A stretch of DNA of 64,000 nucleotides from JAHRVQ01 sp964548025 (GTDB taxonomy: Bacteria; Pseudomonadota; Gammaproteobacteria; Pseudomonadales; Azotimanducaceae). Below the pieces are notes generated by a model, which saw only the letters and a list, made by a program, of their open reading frames with translations, ran no database searches and was not told the origin of the DNA. Where the stretch lies: NCBI GenBank assembly GCA_964548025.1, contig CAZJRI010000003.1, forward strand, positions 1 to 64,000, read 5' to 3'. Every line of letters begins with the position of its first letter. Position 1 is the stretch's first letter. This document shows positions 51,633 through 60,208 of the stretch, one piece after another. Position numbers and translations under genes: made by a program.

Positions 51633-52715
51633 CTAACCGGTGCTATCGTTAAAGAATGCATCATGAAATCCGTTTACCGTTTTCGTCCGATCTTCTACTT
51701 TGATTTCAAGAGCATTACTCAGCGCCTGCCATTGGTTTGATGTTATGGATGAAATTGCTTCGACCTTGAGATCCCTTCCTAACGCTTTGTCTGACGCAAG
51801 CCTCCCAAACGGGTGCTTGCCTGCCAGTAACTCATAAGCAGTAATTGCAAGTGAAAATACGTCGTCTGCTATCGTTGGTGCTGCACCTGTCAGCCTTTCA
51901 TAGCTGATATAGGCTGTCGTGGAAGCGGCGACGGACCCTGATCTGAACTCGGCCTTTTGATCAGATGAATCTTCATCAATTCCACTCGCAACACCAAAAT
52001 CAAATATCATGGGGACCCTGTTCACAGTATAAAAAACATTCCCTGGCTTAAAATCACAGTGGATGGTTCCCGTGTCATGGGCAGCCATTAAACCCCTGCA
52101 AATACCATCGATGATGGTCAGGATCTCATCCTGAGACAGATCTTCGCGGTGTTGCCTGAGATATTCATCGAGCGGTTCACCCTCCTCCAGCGGCATCGAC
52201 ATAAAGCAGGTATCACCCTCACGGTCAAAATCGTATACAGCCATGACATTAGGATGATGGATTCCCCTGGTTCGTGAAGCCTCCCTTTGCAGCGCCTTCA
52301 GTGCATCTTTATCACGATAGTAGGCTTCATTTAACAACTTGATGGCAAGGTAGGGATTACTCGCTCCGGCTTCCTTCTGCCTTAGATCAAGGGCTTTGTA
52401 GACATCTCCCATGGGTCCTGACCCAAGTCTTGACTCAAGCAGGAAACGGTTCTTGAGTAGCCGACCCTTATGTTTTTCCTCGATTCGCTTCCGGAGAGTC
52501 TCCCAGCTTGAAAATCCGTACTCACGGGCCAGTACCAATTGTGCTTTCGCCAGCGTTGGTGATGCATCGTTTTCAAAATAAGTGGACATGCGATCCTGCG
52601 CCTGCTTATCGCCATCACAGAATGATTTGAGCAGTGCTTTCGCCTGCCCCTTCAAATGATCGAGATTCGGGTTATCAGGAAGAGTAGTATGATTTGCGTC
52701 TTTGCCGTTTGGCAT
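51633..52715 (-). CDS. Ser/Thr protein kinase with an N-terminal helical motif domain
   Basis: A 360-residue cytoplasmic protein. Residues about 20-80 hold a helical segment with A-L-L-K-S-F and A-K-A-Q-L-V-L-A-R-E-Y-G-F-S-S-W-E-T-L-R-K-R, a motif common at the N-termini of ankyrin-repeat proteins. The kinase domain follows: glycine loop L-G-S-G-P-M-G-D-V-Y (98-106), Lys126 in A-I-K-L-L, catalytic loop H-C-D-F-K-P-G-N, and D-F-G in I-F-D-F-G-V-A. The loop has Cys before Asp, so it is a non-RD kinase. No transmembrane or PASTA region is present. GGAGG precedes the ATG at 52715. Confidence 0.92.
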   Translation of the reverse strand: MPNGKDANHTTLPDNPNLDHLKGQAKALLKSFCDGDKQAQDRMSTYFENDASPTLAKAQLVLAREYGFSSWETLRKRIEEKHKGRLLKNRFLLESRLGSGPMGDVYKALDLRQKEAGASNPYLAIKLLNEAYYRDKDALKALQREASRTRGIHHPNVMAVYDFDREGDTCFMSMPLEEGEPLDEYLRQHREDLSQDEILTIIDGICRGLMAAHDTGTIHCDFKPGNVFYTVNRVPMIFDFGVASGIDEDSSDQKAEFRSGSVAASTTAYISYERLTGAAPTIADDVFSLAITAYELLAGKHPFGRLASDKALGRDLKVEAISSITSNQWQALSNALEIKVEDRTKTVNGFHDAFFNDSTG

Positions 52716-52908
52716 GATTGGCCTCCAATCTTTTTGTCTCGTGTCCGCATCGAGAAGAATAGAGGTAGAATTTGTGATCGTACCTTGATGGGCTAAGCCC
52801 TTCCCGCGGACCGGAGGCGTTCTTTACGCTCAAGTCCAGAAAATACCCCTCCGTTAATTACTTTTCAAGAGGTTTCTTTCGCAATAATGAGTTCTTCGGA
52901 GTCGTTGG

Positions 52909-54522
52909 CTAAATTGCGAACCAGAAGTACTCACCATTGCTCTCAAGCAGATAGTCCATTACCCGTGGCCAAAGCGGTTCTTTCATATCTCTTTCCCAGG
53001 CATCTGCGTATGACTCAAGTTTTTCAATCTCCCGCTGGTGGGATTCAGCCAGATTGTTTTCTTCACCCATGTCCGATTTGACATCATATAGATGAGTCGT
53101 GCCGTCCCTTAAATTCTGCATAAGTTTAAAGCGATCAAAACGCACCGCACGGTTGTAGTCGCTCCTCCACTGGAGCGGTCTGTCACCTGCTACCTTGTAC
53201 AGCGATTCAGCAAGCAGGTTAACAGAGTCATATTCGCGATCTTCTGGCAACGGCACCCCAAGAAGGTGTGTCAACGTCGAGAATAAATCCGTAAGCAAAA
53301 CGTTCTCCTGCATCACTTTCCTTTCAAGCCTGCCTGGCCAGTACATCATCAGCGGTACCGCAAGCCCACCATCGAATTGGGTAAACTTGCCCGCACGCAA
53401 CGGACCGTTATCTGTCGCACCGGTATAGTGAGCGCCACCATTATCGCTGGTAAAAATAATTAGTGTATCCTCAGCTATGCCTTTCGCTTGCAGAAAGCGG
53501 CTTAGCTCCCCAACAGCCCAATCCAGTCTTGAAATCATAGCCAGATAAGTTCGCTGATTGTCATCCGCAATATGATCGAGCGCTTCATAGTCAGATTTCC
53601 TTGCCTGGAAGGGGGTATGGGGTGCATTGAACGGAAGGTACGTGAAAAACGGTTCTCCACGCTCCATCGATTCCGAAATAAAGTGTTTGGTTTCTTCAAC
53701 AATTGCATCGGTAAGATAACGTGTTTCGACTATCTCCTTACCATCTCTTGTGATTGAAGATGGCCCGCTACGCTGTTGATCCCAGATATGCTCCTCCCAG
53801 AACAGATCGTGATGATAATTTACGATGCCAGGGTCGTCTTCATCGTCATATAGTGAGAATGCTTCCATAAACCCATATTGAAAATTAAATCCGAACCGAA
53901 GAGGATGATTTTCGTCGCTGTAGCCCAGATGCCACTTACCTATAATTGCGGTGTTGTAGCCAACCGCATCAAATACCTCAGCGAGGGTAATTTCGGAAAG
54001 TGGCAAGCCCTGCTTCAATTGTTGGTCCTTAGGCGGATAAGACGGATATAAAAGAGGCTGCATCTCATCAGTGCTGATCAGAAAACGAAACCCAATATAT
54101 TCAAGATAATTGCGTACATATCGCTGCATCGGCTGCGACTCAAAACCAAATCTGTTTTGATAGCGACCGGTTAACAACCCTGCTCTTGAAGGGGAACAGA
54201 TTGGGGCAGTTGCAAATGCACTGTTGAATGTAATGCCCATTTCGCCGAGTTCATCAATATTGGGTGTCGCCATTGGCGCATGGTTATACAACGAGACATC
54301 GTATTTGCCGAGATCATCCGCAACAATCAGAATAATGTTGGGTGTTTCACCGGGCTCAAGTTCTCCCAGCCTATTCAAGTATTCACGTTTTGACGAAAGA
54401 AGTTTTTCGTCAGGCTCAATATTCCAACGCTTGGATTTCTCAATCGGCCAGAGAAGCGGCAGCAATATCATGATGAGAGCAACCGCGACTAATGGCCAGC
54501 GCCATATCTTCAAAATATTCAC
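52909..54522 (-). CDS. Sulfatase (arylsulfatase family), membrane-anchored or secreted
   Basis: A 537-residue sulfatase. An N-terminal hydrophobic segment (V-A-V-A-L-I-M-I-L-L-P-L-L-W) is a signal anchor. The formylglycine site is C109 in C-S-P-S-R-A-G-L-L-T-G-R (109-120). Metal ligands are in L-I-V-A-D-D-L-G and the later F-T-S-D-N-G-G-A-H. The C-terminus carries D-R-F-K-L-M-Q-N-L-R-D-G-T and the Y-D-V region. It cleaves sulfate esters of carbohydrates or aryl compounds. Start is GTG at 54522 without a clear ribosome site. No sulfatase-maturing enzyme is in the window. Confidence 0.92.
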   Translation of the reverse strand: MNILKIWRWPLVAVALIMILLPLLWPIEKSKRWNIEPDEKLLSSKREYLNRLGELEPGETPNIILIVADDLGKYDVSLYNHAPMATPNIDELGEMGITFNSAFATAPICSPSRAGLLTGRYQNRFGFESQPMQRYVRNYLEYIGFRFLISTDEMQPLLYPSYPPKDQQLKQGLPLSEITLAEVFDAVGYNTAIIGKWHLGYSDENHPLRFGFNFQYGFMEAFSLYDDEDDPGIVNYHHDLFWEEHIWDQQRSGPSSITRDGKEIVETRYLTDAIVEETKHFISESMERGEPFFTYLPFNAPHTPFQARKSDYEALDHIADDNQRTYLAMISRLDWAVGELSRFLQAKGIAEDTLIIFTSDNGGAHYTGATDNGPLRAGKFTQFDGGLAVPLMMYWPGRLERKVMQENVLLTDLFSTLTHLLGVPLPEDREYDSVNLLAESLYKVAGDRPLQWRSDYNRAVRFDRFKLMQNLRDGTTHLYDVKSDMGEENNLAESHQREIEKLESYADAWERDMKEPLWPRVMDYLLESNGEYFWFAI

Positions 54523-54567
54523 CTGAACCGTCTTGCCATCCTCTCCGGTTTGCCTATCTGCGCAATA

Positions 54568-55353
54568 TTACCTGGCTTTAAATTGAGGTTTTCTCTTCGC
54601 AAGGAAAGCCTGACGACCTTCGGCATAGTCTTCGGATTTTCGTATCATTTGCCTCATTTCAGAACCTTTCTGTTTGGCCACATGCTCATCTTCAAAAACT
54701 GCTCGCCACAAAGTTTCTTTTTGGGCTCTAACTGCCAGCGGTCCACTCTCCTCACAAATTCTCCTGGCAAATGCCAGAGCTTCTTCTTCTACCTTGCCTT
54801 CTGGCGTCACCACTTCTACCAGACCTGCCATTTCACACCACGCGGCACTCTTCCCATCACCCGGTGTCAAAAAGGCAAATGCTTTTGCATATCCCACCTT
54901 CTTTGCCAGCTTTATAGGGATATCAACCGCATTGGTGCCAACCTTTGCCTCTGAGATCATGAAATTAGCTGAAGCATCTGCAAATACCATATCGCATCCT
55001 AGAATCAGATTGACACCTTCACCGACGCAATGCCCATGCACCGCAGCTATTATGGGTTTGTTGGTGACCATTTCTTCGTCAATCAAGAGTCCACCCAGAG
55101 CCGAGGTAATTCCTTTTGCTGCATTCTCATTCAATGCATTCATATCAGCGCCAGCGCTAAAAGCACGGTCTCCATTCGCCTGAATAATTGCCACCCATAG
55201 CTCATCATCGTCTCTGAATGCTTCCATCGCTGCATTTACGCCTTCATACATATCACTATCAAAAGCATTTAGACGTTCCGGTCGGTTGAGAGTTATGACT
55301 GCCACGCGATCCACTTTTTCAAAGAGTACACGTTCGTAATATTCTGTCGTCAC
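54568..55353 (-). CDS. Enoyl-CoA hydratase/isomerase family
   Basis: A 261-residue crotonase-fold protein of standard length. Oxyanion loops are F-S-A-G-A-D-M-N-A and G-H-C-V-G-E-G-V-N-L-I-L-G-C-D. The Glu of the catalytic pair is not obvious in the second loop (G-T-N-A-V-D-I-P follows), so dehydratase or other activity is possible. GTG start at 55353 is preceded by GGAG at about eight bases. The convergent-free cluster continues with the sulfatase, 45 bp downstream on the same strand. Confidence 0.93.
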   Translation of the reverse strand: MTTEYYERVLFEKVDRVAVITLNRPERLNAFDSDMYEGVNAAMEAFRDDDELWVAIIQANGDRAFSAGADMNALNENAAKGITSALGGLLIDEEMVTNKPIIAAVHGHCVGEGVNLILGCDMVFADASANFMISEAKVGTNAVDIPIKLAKKVGYAKAFAFLTPGDGKSAAWCEMAGLVEVVTPEGKVEEEALAFARRICEESGPLAVRAQKETLWRAVFEDEHVAKQKGSEMRQMIRKSEDYAEGRQAFLAKRKPQFKAR

Positions 55354-55463
55354 TTCGAGGCTCCTGCTATTTCCGGATCAGTTCACGTTTTGTTAGAGAG
55401 AATCAGGGAAGGAGCCTAGCATATCAACACTCATTGAACAGGTACCATCAGGGATTGATGAGG

Positions 55464-56402
55464 TCAGTTACCGGATACAGAGTCCACCCGCCCGAAAATG
55501 GACTCGAGTTTATCCAGTATTTCTGCGGGGAGTGGATCCGCCAGAATCGAATCTATGTTCTCTTTCAGGTGCTCAACATTACCAGTACCTGTCAGGACGA
55601 CTGTTGCCCCTGATTCATGGCTGCAAAAACGATAGGCAGATTGAACGATAGACTTGATGTCGCTATGTTCCTCAACAAATCCAAGTGGAGCTTCCCGGTT
55701 TATTGTTCCCGGGTCGATTTCACCTTCCGCAACGAGGTTCTCGATGACCTCCTTGAGCGCAGCCGGTTGGCTCAGCGCCCTTCGAACCGCAAACATTATC
55801 TGTGTCGCAACATCGTTTTTTATCGTCATCGGGAATACAGAGTGTCTTGCACTTGGGTTCAGAAGATTGAAGCCGACCATCACCACATCAAAGATGTCGT
55901 CAGGCAATGCAAGTTTGAGCATCTCATGAGATGGATCTCTGACAAATGTTTCAGTAATTCCGAGAAATCCTATTTTTCCTTTTTCTTTCTGCTTGAGCAG
56001 GGCAGGTACGATTTCATCTCTACAATGGGGATATTGCTCAACGGTAACACCGTGCAGGTTGAAAATCTCAATATAATCCGTTTGCAATCGCTTCAGGCTC
56101 TTATCCAGCGAGCCAACAATTTCATCGCCAGACAATAACCCATCTCGCCCGCCTACCGTCGATTTGGTTGAAATGACCACGTCACTCCGCCTGTCTTTAG
56201 TCGCCCTGCCGACTGCAGGCTCGGTACCATATGCGCGAGCTGTGTCAATAAAATTAATGCCGAGATCAAGTGCCGATTGAACCACCTGAGCGGCCTGGGT
56301 TTCGCTCTTACCCCTGGCCATGCCGAGACGGCTGTGGCCACCACAACCAAGACCGGCAACACTCACTGTGAGACCCGTTCGCCCCAATAAAACTGTTTTC
56401 AT
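55464..56402 (-). CDS. Aldo/keto reductase
   Basis: A 312-residue TIM-barrel oxidoreductase of the AKR superfamily. Signatures include G-I-N-F-I-D-T-A-R-A-Y-G-T-E-P (catalytic Tyr region), S-T-K-S-T (Lys), D-Y-I-E-I-F-N-L-H-G (His) and a C-terminal T-V-V-L-T-G-T-G-N-V-E-H-L. It uses NAD(P)H to reduce a carbonyl. It is downstream of the pilin gene on the same strand across the repeated spacer, and its ATG sits in the repeat array. Confidence 0.92.
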   Translation of the reverse strand: MKTVLLGRTGLTVSVAGLGCGGHSRLGMARGKSETQAAQVVQSALDLGINFIDTARAYGTEPAVGRATKDRRSDVVISTKSTVGGRDGLLSGDEIVGSLDKSLKRLQTDYIEIFNLHGVTVEQYPHCRDEIVPALLKQKEKGKIGFLGITETFVRDPSHEMLKLALPDDIFDVVMVGFNLLNPSARHSVFPMTIKNDVATQIMFAVRRALSQPAALKEVIENLVAEGEIDPGTINREAPLGFVEEHSDIKSIVQSAYRFCSHESGATVVLTGTGNVEHLKENIDSILADPLPAEILDKLESIFGRVDSVSGN

Positions 56403-56404
56403 AT

Positions 56405-56458
56405 GCCCGCCTAAATAGCCCGCCTAAATAGCCCCGCCTTAACAGCCCTGCCTTAATA
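56405..56458. repeat. Four tandem 13-14-base degenerate repeats
   Basis: Units 56405-56417, 56418-56430, 56431-56444 and 56445-56458 share the core GCCCGCCTAAATA or GCCCTGCCTTAATA. They fill the spacer between the pilin gene stop and the aldo/keto reductase start. On the transcribed minus strand each unit presents an AGGCGGG, so the copy next to the ATG may serve as the ribosome site. Confidence 0.85.
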
Positions 56459-56467
56459 GTTCCGTTT

Positions 56468-56959
56468 TTACTTTTTCTTTTCTATATCGACTGAGTCGCG
56501 GGTGATTTTTGCTTTGAATTGATCAAGGGCAAGATAGGCCGGCCTTAGAATTTCGACCCGCTGCTTTTTCTTGTCCCACTTTACGTAAACAGCGCCGGTT
56601 GTTTCGTCTCCCTTTTTCTTCCCGGAATTCGAGAGATAAATTGGACCGCCTCCTGGCGCAATGCTCTGGGATCCTTTATCGAATACATCAATCCACGCAT
56701 CTTCGCTCTGAGGTAATGATGAGACAAGTCCCAGAGACAGGCGGGTGGTGTCTTTTGAAAACTCCTGCTGGACTAATCTAACTGCATGTTCATAGGCTGA
56801 ATTAACCTTGGTCATATTCGCAGTTTCGATATAACTGCGATAAGCAGGCAAGCCGACTGCAGCGATGATGCCGATGATAGCGACCACTATCATCAGTTCG
56901 ATCAATGTAAAGCCGCGAGCCGGGGTCATGTTCTGGCCCAAATAACCAGGACGCATCAT
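56468..56959 (-). CDS. Type IV pilin-like prepilin
   Basis: A 163-residue prepilin. The leader M-M-R-P-G-Y-L-G-Q-N-M-T-P-A-R-G ends at the G/F cleavage site and is followed by F-T-L-I-E-L-M-I-V-V-A-I-I-G-I-I-A-A-V, the prepilin-peptidase signature with Glu5. The C-terminal part has no Cys pair, so it is PilE/PilA-like but without the usual disulfide. It overlaps the upstream membrane-protein gene by one base (TAATGATG), with GGAG just before. No pil assembly genes are near, so it may be a minor or single pilin. Confidence 0.9.
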   Translation of the reverse strand: MMRPGYLGQNMTPARGFTLIELMIVVAIIGIIAAVGLPAYRSYIETANMTKVNSAYEHAVRLVQQEFSKDTTRLSLGLVSSLPQSEDAWIDVFDKGSQSIAPGGGPIYLSNSGKKKGDETTGAVYVKWDKKKQRVEILRPAYLALDQFKAKITRDSVDIEKKK

Positions 56960-57411
56960 TACTCCTGTGCTTTGTCTGCTTTCAGGATTGGCGCGAGTTC
57001 TTTCAGCGAATCCATAATTTCTGAAAGTTCATCATGGGGGCGAAGGTTACGCTTATAGTCGTAATTACCTTTTTTGAGTTCTTCGATATAGGCAACTATT
57101 GCCATTTGTGGTCCTGCTATTCGATGACTGACTACCAGCGCGAAGAGGAAGGAGAAGAGAATAAAAACACCAAAGCCAATCAGAGACATCTGTACCGATT
57201 CAAGTAACATCTCGTTTATCTGTGACTGGGTCTGATAGTCAATATTTGCGCCACTATTCATTATCGCCTGCACCGCATCAAGCTTATTGAGAACCAGGAA
57301 ACCGACAGCACAAAGAATCAACCCGCCAATAACAATATAGTAAAGGCTTATCCTCATTTGAAACCTGGGCCTGACAAACATGTTCCTTAGGCTTCTATTT
57401 TGGCTACTCAT
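56959..57411 (-). CDS. Membrane protein with HAMP-like linker, pilin-associated
   Basis: A 150-residue protein with two membrane segments (about 18-43, Y-Y-I-V-I-G-G-L-I-L-C-A-V-G-F-L-V-L, and 75-97, S-L-I-G-F-G-V-F-I-L-F-S-F-L-F) and an extracytoplasmic loop between. After the second segment comes H-R-I-A-G-P-Q, a HAMP-like start, and a 45-residue cytoplasmic tail. It lacks kinase or chemotaxis output domains. The translation-coupled pilin gene follows with one base overlap. GGGAGAG precedes the ATG at 57411. Confidence 0.85.
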   Translation of the reverse strand: MSSQNRSLRNMFVRPRFQMRISLYYIVIGGLILCAVGFLVLNKLDAVQAIMNSGANIDYQTQSQINEMLLESVQMSLIGFGVFILFSFLFALVVSHRIAGPQMAIVAYIEELKKGNYDYKRNLRPHDELSEIMDSLKELAPILKADKAQE

Positions 57412-57823
57412 CGTACTCTCCCATGAATACTGGTATCTAACAGCTTAACAGGTGGATGCGAATAGAAAAACGCTGTTTGGTGGTAACAATCCCATATCGT
57501 ATCAACTCTGTACCGATGAAGGTGACAATCTTAAAATCATTTACTGCAATTTAGTATAGATTAGCTGACGACTGGTATCGCTTGCTCAGAAGCGAGTATC
57601 ATTTTGAGGTTATCCAGCAGCACTCTGCTTCAGACCAACCTGGAGTATTTTTGAACCAGAATCGCAGATTGTTTTAATTTTATCTTTCTAAATTTGTTGT
57701 TCTAATTTTATCGTTCTAATTTCGACTAGAAATGGGACAGCCAAATACCGCAGGGAGTTCAGATTTATCTGAGTGATATTTGATCAATGAGTAATTTCAT
57801 TGAAATCCGGGAGGGGTATATGA
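57412..57823. other. Intergenic region upstream of the pilin pair
   Basis: No gene is seen here on either strand. Apart from the 14-base repeat array there is one hairpin, TCGCTT (57578-57583) pairing with AAGCGA (57590-57595) around a six-base loop. It may be part of the promoter region of the pilin pair. Confidence 0.4.
57671..57726. repeat. Four tandem 14-base AT-rich repeats
   Basis: Units 57671-57684, 57685-57698, 57699-57712 and 57713-57726 follow the consensus GTTCTAATTTTATC with a few changes. They lie in the region upstream of the HAMP-like/pilin pair. Confidence 0.8.
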
Positions 57824-57850
57824 GGGCAAAAACCGAAGGGGTTTTTGCCC
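57824..57850 (-). terminator. Terminator hairpin of the acyl-CoA dehydrogenase gene
   Basis: An 11-base perfect stem (GGGCAAAAACC at 57824-57834 with GGTTTTTGCCC at 57840-57850) around a five-base loop, 16 bases past the dehydrogenase stop. The T run lies inside the stem and none follows it, so it may act weakly or in both directions. Confidence 0.6.
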
Positions 57851-57865
57851 TGCACACTTTTGCTG

Positions 57866-59209
57866 CTAGGCAGCCAGGAAGTCATCGACCACTTTGTCGA
57901 ACTTCTCCTGCGCCTTATTGATCAGCTTGGGTAGATGATAGGTTGGGAAGAGGTCATCTGACGGCTCATACTCTCTCAACATTAATTTAGCCAGGTTGGC
58001 TTTATGAACTTCGGTGGTACCGTCCATAATCCCCATCTGGGGAGCAGAAAGCCACATGGCTCCCAGCGGCGTTTCATTCGACATGCCCAGCGCGCCATGC
58101 AGGTGAATGGCCCGGTAGATAATGTCATGGTTGACCTTTGCTGCACTAATCTTGATCGATGCAATTTCCTTGCGGATCTCGCGGGTATAAGAACCTGTTT
58201 TGTCAATCAGCCAGGCTGTATAGAGAACGTGCAATCGAAACTGCTTGAGCTGAATATAGGAGTCTGCCAGATCCTGTTGAACCATCTGCAGATCAGCCAG
58301 CAACGATCCTCTGGCACGGCGACTCAGCGCTCTTTCACAAGCCATGTCGAGCGCTTTTGTACAAACGCCAACAGCCCGCATTGCATGGTGTATTCGACCC
58401 CCGGCCAACCTTGTCTGAGATCCGACAAAGCCTGCCCCTTCCTCACCAAGCAGTGCATCTGCTGGCACTCTGACATCGTTATAACGAATGTAGGCATGGC
58501 CGCCCCGTCCGCCATCGGTCTTATAGTTTTCTCCAAGTGGCGTGCCTATGGTATGCACATTACGAACGACTTCTACCCCTGGTGTATCTGTATCCACGAT
58601 GAACATCGAAGCCTTTTCGAGCATCGGCTTGTCTGGATCTGTTATCGCCATCACGATAAGAAAGTCTGAACCAACACCATTTGAGGTGAACCACTTCTCG
58701 CCACTGATCACCCAATCATCTCCATCCCGGCGAGCAGCACACTTGAACTCTTCGGGTCCACCAGCATGCGGTTCGGTCATCGAATAGGCGGAGTGTTTTT
58801 CACCTGATAATAACGGTTCAAGATACTTCTGTTTTTGCTCGTCCGAACCGTTGTGCGCAATCAATTCCATATTACCGGTATCGGGCGCCTGGCAACCGAA
58901 TATAGTTGGACCCATTCGGGTACGACCGAGAATTTCATTCAAAAGACACAGTTTGACCTGACCCAAACCCGGACCGCCAAGATCCGGCCCGAGGTGAAAG
59001 CCCCATAAACCCTGTTGTTTAACGGTATCCTGCAGATTTTTGATATATGCCCGGATCGCATTCCAACCATCTGCGTCCAGATGCTTTCCATTTTTGTGTC
59101 TGCCAACACTCATGAATTGATCGAGGGGTTCTATTTCTTCCGTTACCAGCTTCTCTACCCAATCAATGTGTTTCTGAAATTCCGGCTCTACGTCAAAATC
59201 TATAGCCAC
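57866..59209 (-). CDS. Acyl-CoA dehydrogenase family
   Basis: A 447-residue flavoprotein, longer than the usual 380 because of an N-terminal extension. Family motifs include Y-S-M-T-E-P-H-A-G-G (FAD/substrate loop), W-F-T-S-N-G-V-G, and C-terminal M-D-G-T-T-E-V-H-K-A-N-L-A. A Glu at the catalytic position is not certain. The group of this length resembles ACAD10/11-like or long-chain dehydrogenases. GTG start at 59209 has AGGAGG eight bases upstream. The gene is alone on its transcript and ends at a hairpin. Confidence 0.92.
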   Translation of the reverse strand: MAIDFDVEPEFQKHIDWVEKLVTEEIEPLDQFMSVGRHKNGKHLDADGWNAIRAYIKNLQDTVKQQGLWGFHLGPDLGGPGLGQVKLCLLNEILGRTRMGPTIFGCQAPDTGNMELIAHNGSDEQKQKYLEPLLSGEKHSAYSMTEPHAGGPEEFKCAARRDGDDWVISGEKWFTSNGVGSDFLIVMAITDPDKPMLEKASMFIVDTDTPGVEVVRNVHTIGTPLGENYKTDGGRGGHAYIRYNDVRVPADALLGEEGAGFVGSQTRLAGGRIHHAMRAVGVCTKALDMACERALSRRARGSLLADLQMVQQDLADSYIQLKQFRLHVLYTAWLIDKTGSYTREIRKEIASIKISAAKVNHDIIYRAIHLHGALGMSNETPLGAMWLSAPQMGIMDGTTEVHKANLAKLMLREYEPSDDLFPTYHLPKLINKAQEKFDKVVDDFLAA

Positions 59210-59404
59210 TTGATATTCCTCCTATCGGTTTTTATTACTTTCACGCCAGCTAACAATGCCACCTTTTGGGCGTCAATAACAAACTATATGAATCACGAAT
59301 AACCACTCACAACCATGAAGAATGAACCCGCTTCGGAATGAAACCACTACGCGGACTGATCAGTTATCCTGATTTGCAGATCGGCTTAATCTTACAAAAC
59401 GTGG

Positions 59405-60160
59405 CTAGTATTCTTCGACACTGTTCTCGAATTGAAATCCACCCTGGGCCATGATTAACCGATGACGATCACCCTGAACATCTGCATCCCAACTCTCATA
59501 ACCGGCATCTCCACTCCACATCGCTATCCTGTGGCCATCACCACTCTTTGCCACCCTGGTTTCATAGGTCTTCTCCGGGCTTGATCTGAAATGATCAATA
59601 ATCCCGGCGGTATTGCCGTGTCTGTCTATATGATAAAGGGTAATCCACGTGGGTGGTGCGAGATCGATTTCACCTTCAGCGTGATGATTTAAGGCTTCAC
59701 TTGGCTTGATCCATCGATGATTGAGAATTTCCTGGCCATCAACTGTCACTGAATCATCAGAATCCAGTGATGCAGCAAAAAACCAGGTTGCAAAACGTTT
59801 CGGCGTGCCGGGAGGGGGCGTCCAGTGAGCAAACCAGACGAAATCATCAGATGCTACCTGCAGACCTGTTTCTTCCTCGGTTTCACGGGTTGCAGCCTGC
59901 CGTGCCGCAATCGAGAGTTCACCGTGGTCACCATAATCCGCCTCATCAATTCGGCCGCCGGGAAATACCCACATACCACCGAAGCTTATATTCTTGTTTT
60001 TCTGAAGCATGAGTACTTCTACTTCGTCTACATTTTTCGTATCTCGAAGCAAAATCACGGTCGCTGCGGGAATAGCAGGCTCAACTTCCTGCTTGTCCTT
60101 GTCCAGGTCTCCGTAAATATCATTGCGATGAATTTTGTCTTCCGCCATAAAACAACCCAT
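59405..60160 (-). CDS. NUDIX hydrolase
   Basis: A 251-residue NUDIX protein, long for the family, similar to the NUDT19/acyl-CoA-diphosphatase group. The NUDIX box is split by an insertion: G-G-R-I-D-E-A-D-Y then R-E-T-E-E-E-T-G-L-Q. The N-terminal region has P-A-A-T-V-I-L-L-R-D-T. It may hydrolyse CoA esters or nucleotide-diphosphate-linked compounds. The start could be 60160 or the ATG at 60148; neither has a ribosome site. Confidence 0.9.
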   Translation of the reverse strand: MGCFMAEDKIHRNDIYGDLDKDKQEVEPAIPAATVILLRDTKNVDEVEVLMLQKNKNISFGGMWVFPGGRIDEADYGDHGELSIAARQAATRETEEETGLQVASDDFVWFAHWTPPPGTPKRFATWFFAASLDSDDSVTVDGQEILNHRWIKPSEALNHHAEGEIDLAPPTWITLYHIDRHGNTAGIIDHFRSSPEKTYETRVAKSGDGHRIAMWSGDAGYESWDADVQGDRHRLIMAQGGFQFENSVEEY

Positions 60161-60208
60161 TTAAGTGAAAAAGAAAGGATACTATCCAGAGCACACAAGA
60201 TGCACCCT

